Positions 13,052 through 24,781 of a stretch of DNA of 64,000 bases are shown piece by piece (positions within the stretch are counted from its first letter, which is position 1; the number at the start of each line of letters is the position of its first letter). The DNA is taken from positions 3,286,001 through 3,350,000 of the forward strand of contig CM047810.1 in NCBI GenBank assembly GCA_026214975.1, given 5' to 3'. The stretch is from Gentiana macrophylla. Lineage: Eukaryota > Streptophyta > Magnoliopsida > Gentianales > Gentianaceae. Made by a program: the position numbers and the translations under genes. The notes under the pieces were generated by a model. The model ran no database searches and was not told where the DNA came from. It saw only the letters and a list, made by a program, of their open reading frames with translations.

Positions 13052-13196
13052 GTATATATTCTAGGACGGATGTAGTATTACGTAAGACTTAGCTAGTTGC
13101 TTACAACTATGGGAGTGTGTGGGGGATGGGGGGGAGGAGGAGGGGTGTTTGTGTGTCTGATACGTACATATACAACATTGGTCGTAGTACTTCCCA

Positions 13197-13206
13197 TCTA
13201 TATATA
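13197..13206 (+). promoter_or_regulatory. TATA box of FPF1-like gene
   Basis: The sequence tctatatatagcc lies about 100 bp upstream of the ATG. This fits a transcription start near 13230 and a short leader. Confidence 0.65.
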
Positions 13207-13304
13207 GCCCACTAAACCATCCTCATTCATAACCATTCCTTTATCTTACCAAGTACTTATTATTCCTTTATCATTTTATCAAACAATATATATATAAATA
13301 TATA

Positions 13305-13610
13305 ATGTCTGGTGTATGGGTTTTCAAGAATGGTGTAGTGAGGCTAGATGATCAACAAAACAATGCACGTCGCAAAGTGTTGGTCCATGTCCCAAGTAAT
13401 GAGACCATTACAACCTACGATGTTCTCGAAAGGAAGCTGTCTGCTTTAGGTTGGGAGAGGTACTATGAAGACCCTGACCTTCTTCAGTTTCATAAAAGGT
13501 CTTCACTTGACCTCATTTCTCTCCCTACAGACTTCTCTCGGTTCAAGTCTATCCATATGTATGATATCGTCGTTAAGAATCGCAACGAGTTCGAAGTCCG
13601 TGACCCCTGA
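13305..13610 (+). CDS. Flowering-promoting factor 1-like protein (FPF1/FLP family)
   Basis: A single-exon gene of 101 codons starting [14 protein letters not shown], the invariant opening of FPF1 proteins. Other family blocks are [35 protein letters not shown] and [17 protein letters not shown]. Length and intronless structure fit the family (about 110 residues). Members are small soluble proteins that promote flowering or modulate growth in several plants; the biochemical activity is not established. It stands alone, with a TATA box at 13197 and a decayed MITE upstream. Which FPF1 paralogue it represents cannot be decided from the sequence. Confidence 0.95.
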   Translation: MSGVWVFKNGVVRLDDQQNNARRKVLVHVPSNETITTYDVLERKLSALGWERYYEDPDLLQFHKRSSLDLISLPTDFSRFKSIHMYDIVVKNRNEFEVRDP

Positions 13611-15185
13611 TATCAAGGAGATTCCAAGCTTGTTTCACGAGTCGGTCAGATTCTGCAGACAAGCACCAATGAAAAGAACGTGTGTACGTTAGAATGTATA
13701 TGTATGTACTTCTTAGTTTGGTGTTCCAGTGTGAGTACGTAGTACTATAGTCGTAACATGTGTTATGATACGTTATTACGTTATTGATCATGATGAAAGA
13801 CGTACTACGTTATGTGTTCAATGATGATGTGAGTGTTTTATGAAACGTGTTGTGAGTCAGTTGTTTATGATCATATCATTTCTCTCTCTGAGAAAAGAGA
13901 TGGTATTTAGGGGTGTATAGGTGATGAATGATCAAGACTGACTTGCATGCATGTGTGTTGTGATTTGTATTTGTAATATGTTTCATTATTAGATGGTTAA
14001 TTAATACTAGCTAGTGTGAAAAGTTATGGGATAATTTGATGGTTTTTAGCTAATATAGTCTTTAAAGCTAATAGTTTATAGTATGTATGTATGTATGGGT
14101 TTTTAGTAATTTCAAGGGTGATTTATTTGTCTATATATCATCATTTTGTAAGTTCTGTTTTCTATGATGATAATGTTCATGCCCTTAATGAAGATTCTGT
14201 TATATTATTCTTCTTCTTTTTGGTCTTCGTTTCGGAAATGAAAGATTTTCATTGAAAAAAAGAAACCGAACAAACTTAGAGATAATTTGACACCGTTTGA
14301 AACCGTGAAAGTAAAAACTGCCATTCCATGACTCCAAATCCCAACTGTGCATTGAATTCACGATAAAAACCGTCATTCTACTTCTATTAATTACATGAAC
14401 CCGTATCCCAAATGATGCATTGAACCCTTGGTGTGGTAGATTAGTAGAGAGATACTTATAGTATAGATAAACCGACACCATTTAAAACCATGAAAGCATA
14501 ACCCCTTGCTACTTCAATCACATGTCACCGAATCCTAACAATATAGTGGACCATCCAGTGTGATGTAAATGTTAAAACGACGTTGTTTTTTGAAAGGGTT
14601 TTTTTTTTCTTTCAAACAAAGCAGAAACGATGGGATTTTGACACCCCCCCCCCCCCCACAAAGCCGTGAATGCTCAAGTGTATCGTGGGAAATTTTTAGG
14701 TGCATGGAGTATCCGTATGTGTGTATACATCTATTTTGTTTTTAAAACATACATGTTTTTAAATGTAAATAGTCTAAAATGCAACATACTTTGTAAAACA
14801 CGGGGTTTTTAACTCAAAATATATGAATCACACTAATCATATATTGATACGTGTTTTTAATCGTTATGATTATTAACCTGAAGAAAATCAAAACACTGCA
14901 CTGCGGACACCTAAAGACACAAAAACCGATTGTTTTATTGATTGATTAAAATGTACCATGTTTACTCCTTTGTATTGGATAGAAAATGATTATTACTATA
15001 ATAAAATAAAGATAAATTCATATCAAATCCTAATTTGAATTTAAAACAAATATCAATCTTTTATTTAAACCAAACTCTGGCATTTTTTTAAGGAGAACGT
15101 TTATTAAAATAAGGTGCTGAATCCCCAAGTGGTACAGAGAAGATATAAATCTACTCTATGTTTATGTCACATGCTAGCCTTAAAT
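13611..15185. other. Intergenic, no gene seen; contains a C14 tract
   Basis: AT-rich DNA with no coding frame carrying recognisable motifs. A homopolymer of 14 C lies at 14644-14657, next to an ATP-poor, T-rich stretch. The first 300 bases presumably include the 3' UTR of the FPF1-like gene. Confidence 0.6.
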
Positions 15186-15189
15186 TTCT

Positions 15190-15600
15190 AGAACGTTTGA
15201 CTATATTGGAAATAAAAACTTGAGTAGGTGGATAGACAATGTCGGGGGAATGAAGCAACTTGTTCCGCTAAAACCAAAGTCCATACACAATCTCGCGAAA
15301 AAAATAAAGCCAACTGATTGACCAATGATGATACTCTCGCTGAAGGTGTTATATTATTTAACACACAGTTTTGTGTGTCAGAAGTGGCAAAGACAGCTTC
15401 CCACTGAGAAGGTTCAAGGACTTGCTTCCAAAATGCGCCGAGGCCAGTTGCAATCGTGCATAGCATGTAGCGGGGTCTCGTCTTGCTCGTAACATATTTG
15501 ACATAGCAGGGGAACTCGTTATATGTCGATAAGCTAATAAGCTATTAATCAGGAGACAATTCCCAGCAAAGTTGCTATGGAATGTTTCGATCTCTGTAGA
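15190..15600 (-). pseudogene. LINE remnant: zinc-binding tail of a non-LTR reverse transcriptase
   Basis: The minus-strand frames contain GAFWKQVLEPSQWEAVFA preceded by a Cys-rich segment. In a neighbouring frame, FFREIVYGLWF and RNKLLHS follow. This resembles the C-terminal zf-RVT block of plant LINE ORF2 (HAxxDCxWAxxFW, then an IWxxRN segment). A better-preserved relative lies at 40400-40792. Stops and frame changes mark it as dead. Confidence 0.55.
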
Positions 15601-16010
15601 GGCCTTTCTGCCTTCAAATTCGATTTCAATTTAGGGTCTGTTGTAAGATATCTTGGGACTCTAGCATCCTTATCTATCATTTGACATTTATTCATATCTC
15701 TTCAAATTATATCTAGTATCATGACCAACATTGAATTGGGAAATACATGTATAATTTTTTTATTTTATTTTAAATAACTATAATTAAACTTGGTTTTAAA
15801 AAAAAACCTATAATTAAACTTGTGTTCAAAAAAAATTTAAAATTTCTTAGTACTGGGCGTTTCGTGAAGTGTAGGGTTTCTCTGTCGATTCTTCCTCGAG
15901 CTTAGAAGGTTTTGTAATGAGAGTTTATTTTGTTAGGGGTTCAGAAATTATTATGATATTGAGGTTCAAATTCACAGTTTTTGAGCATTTTGATGTGATT
16001 TTTTGATGCA

Positions 16011-18914
16011 ATGGGTGTATTTACAAACGAAAGGAAGCGTAATCATCATTCCTACACACTGGCTTGCAAAATCCCATTTTTAAGTTCACTTTGCTCTGAT
16101 TCATATTCATCAAAAAGAACTAAGCTTTCGACATCTTCAAATCAAGCCCATGATAGCCCTGTGGCGGAAGGTAGAGTTTCTGTGGTTTCAAGGTTTCATC
16201 AGTACCCTGACTCGAAATCCCAGATTAAAAGGGAACCTCATGCCCCTGTTCGGCCTTCGAAATTCAGGGGTTTTCAGAATTCAAAGAGTAGTGGGTCAAA
16301 ATCTGTTTCTGGTGATAGGGTGGTCGAGTTGACGAATAAAGAGTGGAATTTGTTCAGGGAGCGTTATGACCGTGCAAAGCAGGATGCATTAAAGACTTGC
16401 AGATATATCAATATAGATGATGATTTAGTTGTAATTGAGGATGATGAGGTAGTTGAAATCAAGGATGATGAGGTTGTTGAAATCAAGGATGATGAGGTTA
16501 TTGAAATCAAGGATGATGAGGTTGTTGAAGTTGTAAACGTGGAAGGGGAGCCTTCAGAGGATTCGAGTATTGAGGTGGATGAGATTACGGTGGATGTAAG
16601 GGATGAGAAGGCTGTTGATGGGGAGTTTAAGGCATTAAGTTCAGCTGTTGTGAGATATGTCGGCATTGATAATATGCAGCTGGTGAGTGCAGAAAAGATG
16701 TTTGAATCATTGTCACTGACCGAGAAAAAGGATGATCTGGGATTAATCGATTATAAGAAGATGTTGAGTGATGTGGACAGAAATTATAAAAAACCAGACT
16801 CCCTGGAATTTCAAACAGAGATCAATGAGAAGAAGCGGCCGGCGATGCAGCTGTTTCTTCCTTGGAGAAAAGTTGAGGTGGAAGCAGAAGATACGATGGC
16901 GATGCAGCTGTTTCTTCCTTGGAGAAAAGTTGAGGTGGAAGCAGAAGATACGAAGGAGACGTTTAGGAAGGTGATTAATCAACCATTTGGTGTAATTCGT
17001 GCTTATCAATCTCTTCGTTTACTGAATGAGCATGTTGAAATGCAGGAGATGATAGAGCTAGCCTTTAAGCCTCTTACCAAGGACGAAGTGGATCAAGTTA
17101 CATCTGCTCTTTTTAGCTATCCACGGTATGAATTAAAGTTTAAACCGACTTCACTATGTTTACTAATCATTTATCATTATTTAAATTGTTAGTCATTGTT
17201 GTTTTTGTGATACAAACAGGCGGAAACTGTTAGTTAAGCATGAGAGTTCTAACATTGAAATTACTGTAGATCTTTTACAGTGTTTGAGACCTAAGACGTG
17301 GTTGAACGATGAGGTTGGTGGTGATTCTTGCACACCTTGGAATCAGATGAATATTTCATTTTCGTTAAATCCTCAGCATCTGATGCATTTTTGTTTCCGT
17401 GGATGGTTTTTTTTGGTTACATAGGTGATTAACTTGTATCTTGAGCTGCTGAAAGAAAGAGAGAAGAGAGAACCCAACGAGTTCTTGAAATGTCATTTCT
17501 TTAACACATTCTTTTACAAGAAGGTGCATTCATTTATATGGTCCAGTGGTTTTCCAAGATTTAGTTATTGCTTGCAAATCATTATTGTATGCTGAATAAT
17601 GGAAAAATCTTCAGTTAATTAGTGGAAAAGACGGGTATAACTTTCAATCTGTCCGGAGATGGACTTCCCAAAGGAAGCTTGGATATTTCATTTTTGACTG
17701 TGACAAGGTAATTTACACTTCTGATGTCTCTATGTTTCCTGTTTTCAGTGTGCCTGTTTTTCTATTAGATTGATCTTTATAATTTGTTCAGATTTTTGTC
17801 CCCATCCATAAAGAAATTCATTGGTGCCTAGCTGTCATCAATAAGAAGGAAGAGAAGTTTCAGTATCTGGATTCACTTGGTCATGCAGATTCTCGTGTTT
17901 TAACAATATTGGTAAGTTTTAAGCTTTTAGGATTATAATTCCAATAAAGGGTTACGTTTCGGTTGATTATTATAGTCCCCCCTCTCGTGAAGTAGTCCGA
18001 GTACAGTTAAATCATAGAGCATAAATCTACGACTTCTTCCTTAGGTCATTGGTTTATTGTCTGCTGAGCGGTGCTAGTGGGCTTTTTTTTTTCGTTTTTC
18101 TGTTTCTACCTTCTTGATAGTTGTGTTTTATTACGAGTCTTTTTTGTTCATATTAAGGCACGGTATTTTGCGGATGAAGTGAAGGATAAGAGTGGTAAAG
18201 AGATTGATATTAGTTCATGGAAGCAAGAATTCATTGAAGACCTTCCAGAACAGGAAAACGGGTATGTATATACCTTTGAATTTCATCTTAATTAGGACAG
18301 ATGAATGCATTTAAGCATCCCGTTTCTGCAAGATCCAGGGTAGATTCAGGCCTGGAATTTTATCCTAATATCTTAATGAAAAGACAAGAAAAACTCCCAG
18401 TTAGTGTTCATACGTTGGGTTGAAGCCGTTTTCCATTTCGTTGTGAAACTTTCTTTGAAGCGTTTCCTGTTGATTGGCATCTAGGTTTACATAGACACTA
18501 TGCATTTCTATGTTGTTCTTATAATTATTATCAATTTGTTTCAAATATCAGGTTTGACTGTGGTGTGTTTATGATCAAATATACCGACTTTTACAGCAGA
18601 GATATCGGGCTTTGCTTTAATCAGGTAAAAACATAAGCTTGCACTGTCATACGTAGGCACTGTCTATCCTAAGTATCCAATGCATATACATATCAGATAC
18701 GGGACATGCTGCCCGACAGAAACATTTGTGCATCATAGTATATATGCATATATATCTCTATATATGTACATATACATACACACACATATATATTGTCTGT
18801 GCATGAAGCCAATGGCATCCACAATTACAAGTTTGACCTTTTTGGCTGTAGGAACACATGCCATACTTCAGGCAGAGGACTGCCAAGGAAATCTTGAATT
18901 TGAAAGCTGAATAG
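16011..18914 (+). CDS. Ubiquitin-like-specific SUMO protease, ESD4/ULP1 type
   Basis: Eight exons give 586 codons: 16011-17125, 17220-17313, 17425-17523, 17615-17707, 17792-17911, 18158-18261, 18552-18624 and 18852-18914. All junctions are GT-AG. The C-terminal C48 peptidase domain (about residues 375-586) starts with LLQCLRPKTWLNDEVINLYL. The catalytic set is complete: His477 (EIHWCLAV), Asp494 (YLDSLGH), Gln539 and Cys545 (QENGFDCGVFMIKY). Known role: matures SUMO and removes it from conjugates; ESD4 acts at the nuclear envelope and represses early flowering. The long first exon matches ESD4 only at its start and in the RFHQYPDSK region. It has two internal repeats: residues about 141-175 (four near-copies of an 8-residue acidic/hydrophobic unit) and about 277-314 (an exact 19-residue duplication). 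The start is set by the first in-frame ATG. Confidence 0.93.
16431..16529 (+). repeat. 24-bp coding repeat, SUMO-interaction-like motif array
   Basis: The unit gttgaaatcaaggatgatgag (core of 24 bp) is repeated about four times. It encodes VEIKDDEV, flanked by LVVIEDDEV and EVVEVVNVEGE. Each unit puts hydrophobic V/I residues next to acidic residues. Confidence 0.9.
16841..16954 (+). repeat. Exact 57-bp in-frame coding duplication
   Basis: Two head-to-tail copies with period 57 bp, each starting ggcgatgcagctgtttcttc. They add 19 residues (AMQLFLPWRKVEVEAEDT repeated) to the SUMO protease linker. The two copies are identical over about 56 bases, so the event is recent. Confidence 0.95.
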
Positions 18915-19271
18915 TAAAATTGTTTCAGGCTTTTAAAGTGAGTTACGAGTGGGTACAGACGCGTCATGTTTATATAGGGTGAGGCGCCAAGAGTCCCTGA
19001 CTGATTTTTAGTCACAACTCAACTTCCTCTGATTTTTTGGTAATGTCAGAGACTAATCTATTGTTTTTTGAGGGAAGACTTTGGAGATTTTGGTCCATTT
19101 CTAAGCGAGGGATAAGCACTAAACCTGAAAGATATGGGTGTTTCATGGCGTAATATAACTTGAAATTACCATGGAGCCCCTGCAAGCTCGATTTTCTATG
19201 ATTTCTATGATTGTGCGTGGACACGATCAGAACCACCTAGCTGGTTACAAGATTTCTCCAATTAGCACAGG

Positions 19272-19273
<2 letters not shown>

Positions 19274-19317
<44 letters not shown>
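19274..19317. repeat. (TA)n microsatellite
   Basis: About 44 bp of uninterrupted alternating TA, downstream of the SUMO protease gene. Shorter TA and CA runs lie at 18745-18795, inside its last intron. Confidence 0.95.
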
Positions 19318-19321
<4 letters not shown>

Positions 19322-19514
19322 CACGTTCTCCATCTCGCTTTTTGGTTGTTGCTCTGAGTGGTCTGCAGTGCACCACACCACACTGTGGATGACCCTGAAC
19401 GATGAAACCGCATCGTTTTTGGGTCCTATGCAAACAGCACGGTGCAGTGCACTGAAGAGGATCCGGGCTAGGAGCGATCTGAGTATGGTTAAGCATTTTT
19501 TCATTTTTTAGATG

Positions 19515-20589
19515 GGAAACTTGCAATTGTATCTCTGTCTAACAGTACATTATTAAAAACATGTTACCTTTTTTACACATTTGTAAAATGCTTTTTCGGG
19601 GTTTTGCAGTCCTCTACACCCCGCTACGGCCTCTCTACGATTCGCTACACCCCGCTACGCCCTCTACGATTCGCCACACCTCGCTGGGAACCAAATCGAT
19701 ACTCTTAAATTCAAAACTACAAGAATTTATTTATTATCATAGATTTTATGGTGCAACGGTTGTAGGAAGGTTATACCAAGTAGTATACATTAGAGCCTTT
19801 TATTTTTACTCTCTTTCACATAATACACTTTTATCGTATGTGAAAGGTTAGAAATGAGTGGTTGTATTTTAAAATTTCACTATTATCATTAGCCCAAAAC
19901 ATCAACAAATAGCAATGCTAAACATCAACAAAATAATAAATTGTCAATTGATTTTAAATTGTTTCACAACTTTCACTATCAAAATAACGAAAATCATATT
20001 TTTTTGAGATGCCAACTTCTTGAATGCATCATATATTATTCAATGTTGTCAATGCATATCAGTTAAGAAAAAAAATAAAATCATCTTTTACCATCATTAA
20101 GCACCAAAACGAAGAAAAAAATAAAAATATTATCTCCAAATCCATACATTTATACTTAAACTCTTGACTTTCAAGAATATCAACCAATGAACCCGAAATC
20201 CGAAGAAAAGAACTACAAAAGATGTTTGAAATGAACGAAATCTAGTATAAAAAGCTTTCTCTAGATGAAGGAGGCGATGGGAGTTGAGAGAATCGCCGAC
20301 TGCCGATGCTTATACGGAGTGAGGGGAGATGAAGGAGAGAGGCGATGGGGAATGGTTTTGATGTTAAAAGATAAAAAAAAATATATAAAAAAAATAAATA
20401 AATAAAACTGAAGGAGAAAAAGTAATTTAAAGATAACTTTAAAATTTAAAAGAACCGTTTTGATCCAAAGCGGTCCGTAGAGGGCTGTAGAGGACCTCAA
20501 AATCCCGAAAAAGCGTTTTACAAATTTGTAAAATATGTAACATATTTTTAATAATATACCATCTGACATAGATGCAGTTACAAGTTTCC
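19515..20589. mobile_element. 1.1-kb TIR element without coding capacity
   Basis: Terminal inverted repeats of over 100 bases. The left end is ggaaacttgcaattg, then acattattaaaaacatgtta, then gctttttcgggg. The reverse complement of the right end is ggaaacttgtaactg, then tattattaaaaatatgttac, then gctttttcggga. Flanks TTTTTAGA and TTTTCAGA resemble an imperfect 8-bp target duplication, suggesting a hAT-type element. The interior is AT-rich without a transposase frame, so it is a non-autonomous derivative. Confidence 0.8.
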
Positions 20590-21288
20590 TTTTCAGATAT
20601 ATATATTGACTGACTTTATTCGACTTGGTCATAGTCGATGTTTTGTAGTAAAATTTTCTTTTAACCATTTTTTTTTCATTCGCAGCAACAACAGAATTTT
20701 TTGTTTAACAAAAAAATCCAAACAACTACAACTTTTAAAATTAAAAAAAAATGCACAAGGTGCATCGGTATAGTGGTGAGTTAGATTATAATCTTGTATG
20801 AAAACTACTATTCGAACTCCATTAGGGACCAAATTAAAAAAAAAATAATAAAAAAAAAAAAAAAAAAAAAAAAAAGATTACTATCTGAAAAAAATTAAAA
20901 AAATGAAGGGCGTTGGTTTGTTTAGGTTAATCCAACGAACCATAATATCTAAACAAACAAAACAAATCTAGTAGACGGTATTGAACTAACCCTATGTTTG
21001 AGACTGATTATTTATATTTAATAATTTGCATTAAATAATAACCAATTGAAATTTTCTTAACAGACCGCTTATAAATTTGGAAATCAATCAAATTAATTTT
21101 TTTTTTGAGAAAATCAATCAAATTATTATAATTTTCTTTTTACTCAAGTAAACTCTCAGCTTATTATACTGTTCTGTAGTAGTAATTAATCAAATTATCT
21201 TACTCACGTAAATTGTCCTTTATAATCTTCGCATAATTGAAAATATATATATATATATCAAGATTATTTTTATTTTTATTTTTAATCA

Positions 21289-21913
21289 ATGGGCAGGAGA
21301 GTAGCAACCAATTTCTCAGAAATTATGGCTTCTGGAGAAACATGCACTATTTGTTTTGAGCAAATAAAAGTTAATAACAGTGATAAGGGTGTAGCAATAC
21401 TCAGATGCGGTCACATATTTCATTTATGTAAGTATTTATTTTATCATTATTTTTTTATAAATTGTCTTTTGTGCGTATAGCGGTTTGTGATTTTTCCTTT
21501 TTTTTTTTTTTCATTGCAGTAAGTAATTGTCTTTAAAATTGACATGTTGTGTTTGATTTAAAGGAATCAAAACAATTTACGTTAAGATGGCTAGGACAAT
21601 ATACGTTGTAATTTCGTTTCGGTGGAAAAAAAAACTATATCTTTATTCTAAATTTAGATACATGAACCAGAAAAATATGGTAACAGTTTGAATTTAATTT
21701 ATGATTGGATGTAAACCTTTTTCTATTTTTTTGAAGGATTACGTTTGATTATAATTTTGTTATAAAAGTTGGATTATTTAGTTAATGTCTAACGAGATTT
21801 GTAATTTTAATTTATGATTTGTAGGTTGCATTGGGAGTGAATTCAATTGTAAGGCAACAATGCGATGTCCTAATTGTAGAGGATCCAGGCTTGGAACAAG
21901 CCGAGGGTTTTAA
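21289..21913 (+). CDS. Truncated RING-finger protein, partial duplicate of the RFI2-like gene
   Basis: Two exons, 21289-21427 and 21825-21913, give 75 residues. They encode an almost complete RING: CTICFEQI, then CGHIFHLCCIG, then CNCKATMRCPNCR-like spacing. Exon 1, the position and phase of intron 1, the start of exon 2 and about 90 bp upstream all match the gene at 28529. Similarity stops right after CPNCR, where eleven unrelated codons and a TAA follow. This is therefore a 5'-end duplicate that lost all downstream exons. It may encode a RING-only protein or be a pseudogene. Expression cannot be judged from sequence. Confidence 0.7.
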
Positions 21914-22146
21914 GCATTTTTTGTTTTTGTTTCTAGACGTGTTTCCCATTAAAAGCTATCTTGCTCTATTAGTTTGGTCATTGGTGGAATGATGCTATTT
22001 TATTGTCTTATGATTGATTGATTGATTGGTTTAAATGATAACCAATGTGTAAATACATCAAAATACAACCAAATGTATCAGAAAACATATAAAACGAGGT
22101 ATAAACGGGATATAATTACATAGTAAATGATAGCCAATTTGACTCT

Positions 22147-23320
22147 CATCGGCGACAACATGAAGGCTTCATTGTTGAAGGTCAGGAAGACATGGTCTGC
22201 AAGCTTAAGAAATCAATATGTGGACTGAAATAAGTTTCGAGGAAACGGTACTTAAAGTTTCATGAAACCATTAGCGTTTTCGGTTTCAATAAGAACACAA
22301 TTGACCCTTGTATCTACCTTAAGATTAGTGTGAGTAAGTTCATATTTTGATTCTTTATGTTGATGATATATTATTGGCCAGCAGTGATCTTGGTTTATTA
22401 CATGAAACCAATGCCTATATCTTCAAGAACTTTGCATTGAAAGGCTTGGGTGAGGCTTCCTATGTGTTACGGATAGAAATATTCCATGACAGGGCACTTG
22501 ATATTTTAGGATTGGCTAAAAAAACCTATATTGATAAAGTTCTTGACAGATTTGGCATGATGACATGTTTTTCTAGTATTGTTCCACTACAAAAGAGAGA
22601 CGAGCTTGATCTTATGCAATGTCTGCAGAATGAGTTGAAACGTAATGAAATGAAAAAAATATCCTTTTGCTTCTCTTGTAGAGAGTTTACAGTATGCACA
22701 GGTTTGTACAAGACGTGACATTAGTCATGCTATTGGCATGCTATGTAGATTTCAAAGCAATCCGGGAATGGCTCATTGGAAAGCTTCTAAGAAAGTACTG
22801 AGATCCTTAAAGGAACGAGGAATTACATGCTCACATACGGAAAATCAAGACACCCACAGATGACTGGTTATTCAGACTCGGATTTTGGAGGATGACACCA
22901 GACTTTGTACTCTTGGCTACGTGCATCTTCTAAACAGAGGTTCCGTATCATGGAAAAGTCAAAATTCATAGTTGATTTACTCATCCACCATGAAATAGAG
23001 TACGTGGCATGTTATAAGGCTACAATCCAGGGGACATGGTTGCACAATTTTGTCTCTAACTTTGGAGCTTTGGGTTTCGTCTCTAAGCCATTGACTATTT
23101 ATTGTGACAATGAAGCAACAACCTTTTTTTCCTCTAAGCATGATATAATATCTAAGGGATCAAAACATAAGGACCTTAAATATCAATACTGAAGCAAGAT
23201 GTTAGAAGAAATATGTTTGTCATTGAACATACAAATTTTATGATTGCAGACATATTTACAATAGGACCACCCCAAATACATTCCAGAGACACATTGAAAG
23301 CATGGGACTTGGGGATAGCT
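22147..23320 (+). pseudogene. Ty1-copia retrotransposon remnant (reverse transcriptase to RNase H)
   Basis: Broken frames in order: VCKLKKSICGLK (22195), LYVDDILLASSDLG with the YVDD active site (22350), SNPGMAHWKASKK (22755), GYSDSDFGG (22865), then an RNase H part with IYCDNEAT and SKGSKHKDLK (23090-23180) and a final MIADIFT block (23240). Several stops and frame changes interrupt it. No gag, integrase or LTR pair is visible. DNA to about 24240 probably holds its decayed 3' flank. Confidence 0.85.
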
Positions 23321-24287
23321 CCAAATTATTATGTTCTACCATTTATTTTGTACTTATGCTTGATATTTGTTGAGCTCTTAATGTTACTCTTCTACATTCA
23401 TTATTGTATTTTGTTTTCCATTGTGCACACACCTTACGAATGGATATATTATATCAGAAAGTGTCTTTTGCACAGACATAATAGGACCGTTATGTAATCT
23501 TCGATTATGGTCTAGTTAAGACGGTTGTTAATGTTGTGGTACATAGAAGGAAGCATGTTGCTGAATGATATGTAACCGCTATGACTCCCATTGATAACTA
23601 GATTAATGATGACACTTACGCTAACCGACTAAAGGAAATATAACACAGTTCTTATGAATATTCCTATCGACTCATTAATTGAGCCCGAGTCCTTCCCTGT
23701 AATAGTGGTCATATAGGAAATTAGTTTTCCACAGGAAATATGCTAATTCTATTTAATAGGTAACTTAAAATGAGTTTTAATCCGATTAAAACTTTGCTTT
23801 GATGGACGGCCAAGATTAAAGCTCTAGGTCAATTCGGATTTCGGCCCTCTCTCCACAGTTAAAAGCAATGCTTTATATGCCATCGTAAAGCATATGAAAG
23901 AAACCAACACATCACGGTTGTAGGCAATTAGAGATATATCGGAATTCTCATCAAGGCGGCAACAACATCATGGCAAAACGGAGATGTAGTCGAGTACCAA
24001 TGGATGTAGGAAACGATCATGATGATTTCTTCCGCTATTCAGGTACTCTGATTTATCGTCTATCTAACAGAATGTTCTTTTCAAACGGGTTTTTTGAAAT
24101 CTAAAGAAGGAATGAGGTATATAAAAACTCTAGATGAGCTAAGCCCATCCAAACATACAGAATTAAACTAATAATCTATATCCTTTGGTTCAATCCATGA
24201 AACTAGCTCATCCGACCATCGGAATATACTCAATTAGCCACCCAAATTAAAATCATTGTTCCGTATTTGTAAAAAAACAACAATAAG

Positions 24288-24589
24288 AGGCCCACTATTG
24301 GGGAGTGGATTAAGGGAAATCTCTCTACCCCTGCCCATACGAGAGATTGGCCATATATTTTCGAGAATCATGAATAACCTTTCAGAGTGCTGGAGGAACC
24401 AAGAGTTATATCAACGGTGTGGAGATCGACCACCTGTCTTTGTGGTTATTGCTACTATTTTTTATAGAGTTAAAAATTTGAAAGTTACTTAGGGATTGTA
24501 GACTTTGGCCCCAATGAATTTTGATGTAATTCTTTTTTACTATTGAAATAAAAGCAGATCGTTTCTAAAAAAAAATAAATAAAAAAATT
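24288..24589 (+). mobile_element. 5'-truncated LINE tail with exact target-site duplication
   Basis: The 302-bp insert begins aggcccactattggggagtg and ends with a polyadenylation-like ataaaagcag and an A-rich tail. It is bounded by a perfect 17-bp direct repeat, aaaaaaacaacaataag, at 24271-24287 and 24590-24606. The body matches 40603-40880 closely. This is the signature of a target-primed LINE insertion that kept only the last part of ORF2 and the 3' UTR. Confidence 0.9.
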
Positions 24590-24781
24590 AAAAAAACAAC
24601 AATAAGACGGCAAAGATTCCAAAAGAACGAGAGAAGAAAGAACTTGCGTTGGTTGGTGATCGCGGAGATTTGTACATATAGCATTTTGTATTGCTATTTT
24701 TTTTACGGAACATTAGAATATTCTATTTATATATATAAATTACGAATCGAAAGATAAAAATAAAATAAAATAAAATTAAAA

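Noticed and set aside
14644..14657. C14 homopolymer as a functional signal
   Set aside because: It stands alone without paired motif or nearby gene. Slippage is the simplest explanation.
16364..16666. 100-residue minus-strand frame rich in Ser and Thr
   Set aside because: It is the opposite strand of the acidic coding repeat in the SUMO protease exon.
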